NCBI GenBank assembly: GCA_022181005.1
Contig: BQMV01000012.1
Span: 1-15,864 of the forward strand
DNA from: Anaerolineaceae bacterium
Lineage (GTDB): Bacteria > Chloroflexota > Anaerolineae > Anaerolineales > Villigracilaceae
Direction: 5' to 3'
DNA length: 15,864 bases
The translations under genes and the position numbers were made by a program. Positions 13,692-15,864 of the stretch are shown here, one piece after another; within the stretch, counting starts at the first letter, position 1; every line of letters starts with the position of its first letter. The notes under the pieces were generated by a model. That model was not told the origin of the DNA, did no database searches, and saw nothing but the letters and a program-made list of their open reading frames with translations.

Positions 13692-14750
13692 ATGACTTAC
13701 CAAGGACTCATCCACAAGTACGGACATCTGCTCGACCTCCCGCTTCACACGCGGACGGTCAGCCTGCTCGAGGGGCGGACGCCTTTGATCCCCGCCCGCA
13801 ATTTGTCGCGCCATCTCGGCGGCGGGTTTGAGCTGTTCATCAAATATGAGGGACTCAACCCGACGGGTTCGTTCAAAGATCGCGGCATGACGGCGGCGGT
13901 GAGCGAAGCGCTGGGGCGAGGCGCAACGACGGTGATCTGCGCTTCGACGGGCAACACTGCCGCGTCTGCCGCGGCATACGCGGCGCGGGCTGGGATGAAA
14001 TCTATCGTGTTGATCCCGCAGGGCAAGGTGGCGGCGGGGAAACTTGCGGGCGCGATCGCGTACGGCGCGCAAGTGATTCAAATTGACGGCTCGTTCGACG
14101 ACGCGTTGACGATGGTGGTTGAGATCACAAATAAACATCCGATCTGTTTGGTGAATTCGATCAATCCGTATCGCATCGAGGGACAAAAAACTGCCGCGTT
14201 TGAAATTGTTGATGAGTTGGGCTCCGCGCCTGATTGGTTGTGTTTGCCTGTGGGCAATGCGGGAAACATCACGTCGTATTGGGCGGGGTTCAAGCAGTAT
14301 AACGAAGTTAAATCAACGGATGTTCCAAAATTATTGGGTGTTCAAGCCGAAGGCGCGGCTCCGTTGGTGTTGGGACATGCGGTTGATAACCCTGAAACGG
14401 TTGCGACGGCGATACGCATCGGAAAGCCTGCGCGCGGCGAACAGGCATTGCAAGCCGCGGAAGAGTCGCAGGGGCGAATCATCGCGGTGAGCGACGATCA
14501 AATTTTAGAGATGCAAAAGTTGCTGGCAAAACTCGAAGGGATTTGGGTCGAGCCTGCGTCGGCGACGGGGTTGGCGGGGTTGGCGGAAGAGGTTGCAAGT
14601 GGAAGGTTGAAGGTTGAAGGTAAGAGAGTCGTTGCAGTTTGCACGGGGCATGGATTGAAAGACTCCGAGATCATCACGAGGGATATGCAGAAGCCGTCCA
14701 TTGTGCCGCCGAGGTTGGAGGCGTTGGAAGAGGTTATTCTGGGGAATTAA
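13692..14750 (+). CDS. thrC: Threonine synthase
   Basis: ThrC is a PLP enzyme that converts O-phosphohomoserine to threonine, the last step of the pathway. The 352 residues match the shorter bacterial form. The start MTYQGLIHKYGHLL, then VSLLEGRTPLIPA, is typical. The PLP lysine is K62 in NPTGSFKDRGM. ASTGNTAASAAAYAARAG and LPVGNAGNITSYW bind the cofactor's phosphate and the substrate, and TGHGLKDSE is near the end. An in-frame ATG at 13674 lies inside the terminator-promoter region and would add six residues; the ATG at 13692 is better. It is followed by thrB in the same direction. A short tandem-repeat patch lies inside the gene at 14597-14621. Confidence 0.97.
   Translation: MTYQGLIHKYGHLLDLPLHTRTVSLLEGRTPLIPARNLSRHLGGGFELFIKYEGLNPTGSFKDRGMTAAVSEALGRGATTVICASTGNTAASAAAYAARAGMKSIVLIPQGKVAAGKLAGAIAYGAQVIQIDGSFDDALTMVVEITNKHPICLVNSINPYRIEGQKTAAFEIVDELGSAPDWLCLPVGNAGNITSYWAGFKQYNEVKSTDVPKLLGVQAEGAAPLVLGHAVDNPETVATAIRIGKPARGEQALQAAEESQGRIIAVSDDQILEMQKLLAKLEGIWVEPASATGLAGLAEEVASGRLKVEGKRVVAVCTGHGLKDSEIITRDMQKPSIVPPRLEALEEVILGN
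14597..14621 (+). repeat. GGAAGGTTGAAGGTTGAAGG-type minirepeat inside thrC
   Basis: Near-perfect tandem copies of the 7-mer GAAGGTT run through this stretch (AAGTGGAAGGTTGAAGG and onward). They encode residues of a surface stretch (ASGRLKVEGK) before the last strand of the enzyme. The same A/G-rich style is seen between mutS2 and the small gene (13350-13371) and in mutS2 linker 1. The 7-base period shifts frame each copy, so the protein does not repeat. Confidence 0.5.
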
Positions 14751-14820
14751 CCGCTAAGCGCGCGAAGACCGCAAAGAAATTCTTGTTAAAACCTTCGCGC
14801 CCTTAGCGTGCTTCGCGGTT
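14749..14820. repeat. Imperfect inverted repeat between thrC and thrB
   Basis: The left arm at 14749-14777 and the right arm at 14792-14820 are reverse complements at about 22 of 29 positions, separated by a 14-base A/T-rich centre. Each arm carries AACCGC-AAGC-CGC-AAG-type units with C/G-rich 7-8 base spacing. Such 'CGCGAAG / CTTAGCG' palindromic elements occur between genes in many environmental genomes. It begins at the last two bases of the thrC stop and ends 11 bases before the thrB start. A GTG at 14808 inside the right arm opens a false upstream start for thrB. Confidence 0.6.
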
Positions 14821-14831
14821 CAAAAGTTCTT

Positions 14832-15731
14832 ATGAAATTCACCATCAAAGCCCCCGCTACATCTGCTAATTTGGGACCAGGGTTCGATACCCTCGGTCTG
14901 GCGTTGGATTTGTGGAACGAGACGACGATCACGCCTGCGAAAGAATTTTCGGCTCAAGTCAGCGGCGAAGGCGCGGGGAGACTCGCTTCGGGCAAAAATA
15001 ATCTTATTGTCCGCGCGGCGCAGAGGGTTGCGGAACGCGTGGGGAAGTCGTTGCCGCCGTTCCATGCGGAGTGTGTGAATCGAATCCCGTTGTCGTCGGG
15101 GATGGGGTCGTCGTCTGCGGCGATATTGACGGGGTTGCTGGCGGGGAACGTGTTGCTGGAGAATCCATTTTCGCGGGAGGAGGTTTTGAATCTCGCGTGT
15201 GAGATGGAGGGACATCCTGATAATGTGGCGCCTGCGATGATGGGAGGGTTGGTCGTTTCGGCGATGGAGAATGGAAAAGTTATCGCGCGTCAAATTTCCG
15301 TTGGGATGAATGTGCATGTCACAATCGTGTTGCCCAATTTCTACCTCCCCACCAAACAGGCGCGTGCCGCGTTGCCGAAAAAAGTATCGATGAGGAATGC
15401 GATTCACAATATCAGCCGAACTGCATTGGTAATTGAAGCGTTTAGAAATGGGGATTTGGATTTACTCGGCAAAGTGATGAGCGACAAACTGCATCAGCCG
15501 TATCGGTTGAAGTTGATCTCTGGCGCGGCGTCCGCGATGGAGGCGGCGAAAGAGGCTGGGGCAAGCGCGGTCGCGCTGTCGGGAGCGGGTCCCAGCGTGA
15601 TCGCGTTCTCCATGGGCGAGGCAGGCATAGGGGAGTCGATGAAGCGTGCGTACGAGGCGGCGGGAGTCGAGGCGCGGATATTTCGTCTAGGGGTGGCGAG
15701 TCGAGGGGCGGAGTTGGAGAAGAGAGAGTAG
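14832..15731 (+). CDS. thrB: Homoserine kinase
   Basis: ThrB is a GHMP-family kinase that makes O-phosphohomoserine from homoserine and ATP, the substrate of the upstream ThrC. The 299 residues show the conserved start KAPATSANLGPGFDTLGLAL, the ATP-binding glycine loop PLSSGMGSSSAA (86-97), the EGHPDNVAPA stretch and the C-terminal GHMP motif ALSGAGPSVIAF. Length is normal. The frame runs back to a GTG at 14808, but those eight codons are the end of the inverted repeat, and family members start at the MKFTIKAPA of 14832. No Shine-Dalgarno is visible; it is probably translated from the thrC transcript. The last 20 residues are more variable, ending LEKRE, in the region where base composition becomes very G-rich. 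Confidence 0.96.
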   Translation: MKFTIKAPATSANLGPGFDTLGLALDLWNETTITPAKEFSAQVSGEGAGRLASGKNNLIVRAAQRVAERVGKSLPPFHAECVNRIPLSSGMGSSSAAILTGLLAGNVLLENPFSREEVLNLACEMEGHPDNVAPAMMGGLVVSAMENGKVIARQISVGMNVHVTIVLPNFYLPTKQARAALPKKVSMRNAIHNISRTALVIEAFRNGDLDLLGKVMSDKLHQPYRLKLISGAASAMEAAKEAGASAVALSGAGPSVIAFSMGEAGIGESMKRAYEAAGVEARIFRLGVASRGAELEKRE

Positions 15732-15864
15732 AGAGAGGGGATCGGGGGTCGGAGACGGGGGGCGAATGGAGAGAAATAGGGGGTTGCGGCGGGGGGTGAG
15801 GGGGGATTGCACCTTGTTGCGAGTTTCACGATGAGAGGGTGGGGGTGCCGGGCGATGCAGGCGG
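15732..15864. other. G-rich 3' end of the contig, no gene seen
   Basis: By hand count about 72 of 133 bases are G and 17 are C, with many runs of 4-6 G. I see no coding region, RNA gene or convincing terminator. The first part (GAGAGAGG, GATCGGGGGTCGGAGACGG) resembles a degraded version of the GGAGATC-type intergenic repeats. Low-quality read ends are another possible explanation, given the adapter at the other end of the contig. Confidence 0.6.

Noticed and set aside
14808..14831. An upstream GTG start for homoserine kinase
   Set aside because: Most of these eight codons are the right arm of the inverted repeat; the family start fits 14832.
14820..15407. A 195-codon open frame on the minus strand over thrB
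   Set aside because: Its product is Arg/His-rich with no domain, and thrB on the other strand has clear GHMP motifs.
15494..15829. A minus-strand open frame over the end of thrB and the G-rich tail
   Set aside because: The Pro/Ala/Arg-rich product reflects the G-rich plus strand and shows no domain.

Overview
The window looks like a single contig of about 15.9 kb from an uncultured bacterium, most likely Chloroflexota, class Anaerolineae. This is inferred from gene style rather than a marker gene. The clues are a fused alpha/beta 2-oxoacid dehydrogenase E1, a Ser/Thr kinase with a beta-propeller-like tail, a TPR membrane protein beside a small lamin-G-like lipoprotein, and A/G-rich and 'CTGAGC..GTCGAAG' short repeats between and inside genes. 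No rRNA, tRNA, CRISPR array, transposase or phage gene was seen.

Both ends look compromised. Bases 27-92 are an Illumina TruSeq P7 adapter (the index reads as TruSeq index 20 on the other strand), preceded by a 12-T run and 14 unassigned bases. Genomic sequence starts at 93, inside a gene. The last 133 bases are about 54% G and 13% C by hand count and contain no recognisable gene.

Layout. Bases 93-2711 (+): the 3' part of the fused E1 and a complete E2 of a 2-oxoacid dehydrogenase complex, closed by a hairpin terminator. Bases 2801-3292 (-): SlyD-type peptidyl-prolyl isomerase. Bases 3506-4390 (+): an ATP-grasp protein of unknown substrate. Bases 4402-6393 (-): a transmembrane Ser/Thr kinase. 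Bases 6485-7363 (-): folD. Bases 7439-10739 (-): a tightly overlapping trio of TPR membrane protein, lipoprotein and the tRNA methylthiotransferase MtaB. Bases 10844-13339 (+): mutS2, then an 80-residue protein of unknown function and a terminator. Bases 13692-15731 (+): thrC and thrB, the last two steps of threonine synthesis.

The content is mostly housekeeping and I did not find a convincing new multi-gene system. The more interesting signals are these: (1) at least five genes have a -10-like box 6-9 bases before the chosen ATG and no Shine-Dalgarno, suggesting leaderless transcripts, while slyD, folD and E2 have clear Shine-Dalgarno sites; (2) intergenic-type short repeats appear to have been absorbed in frame into the linkers of MutS2 and probably into ThrC; (3) an imperfect inverted repeat lies between thrC and thrB and supplies a false upstream start for thrB.
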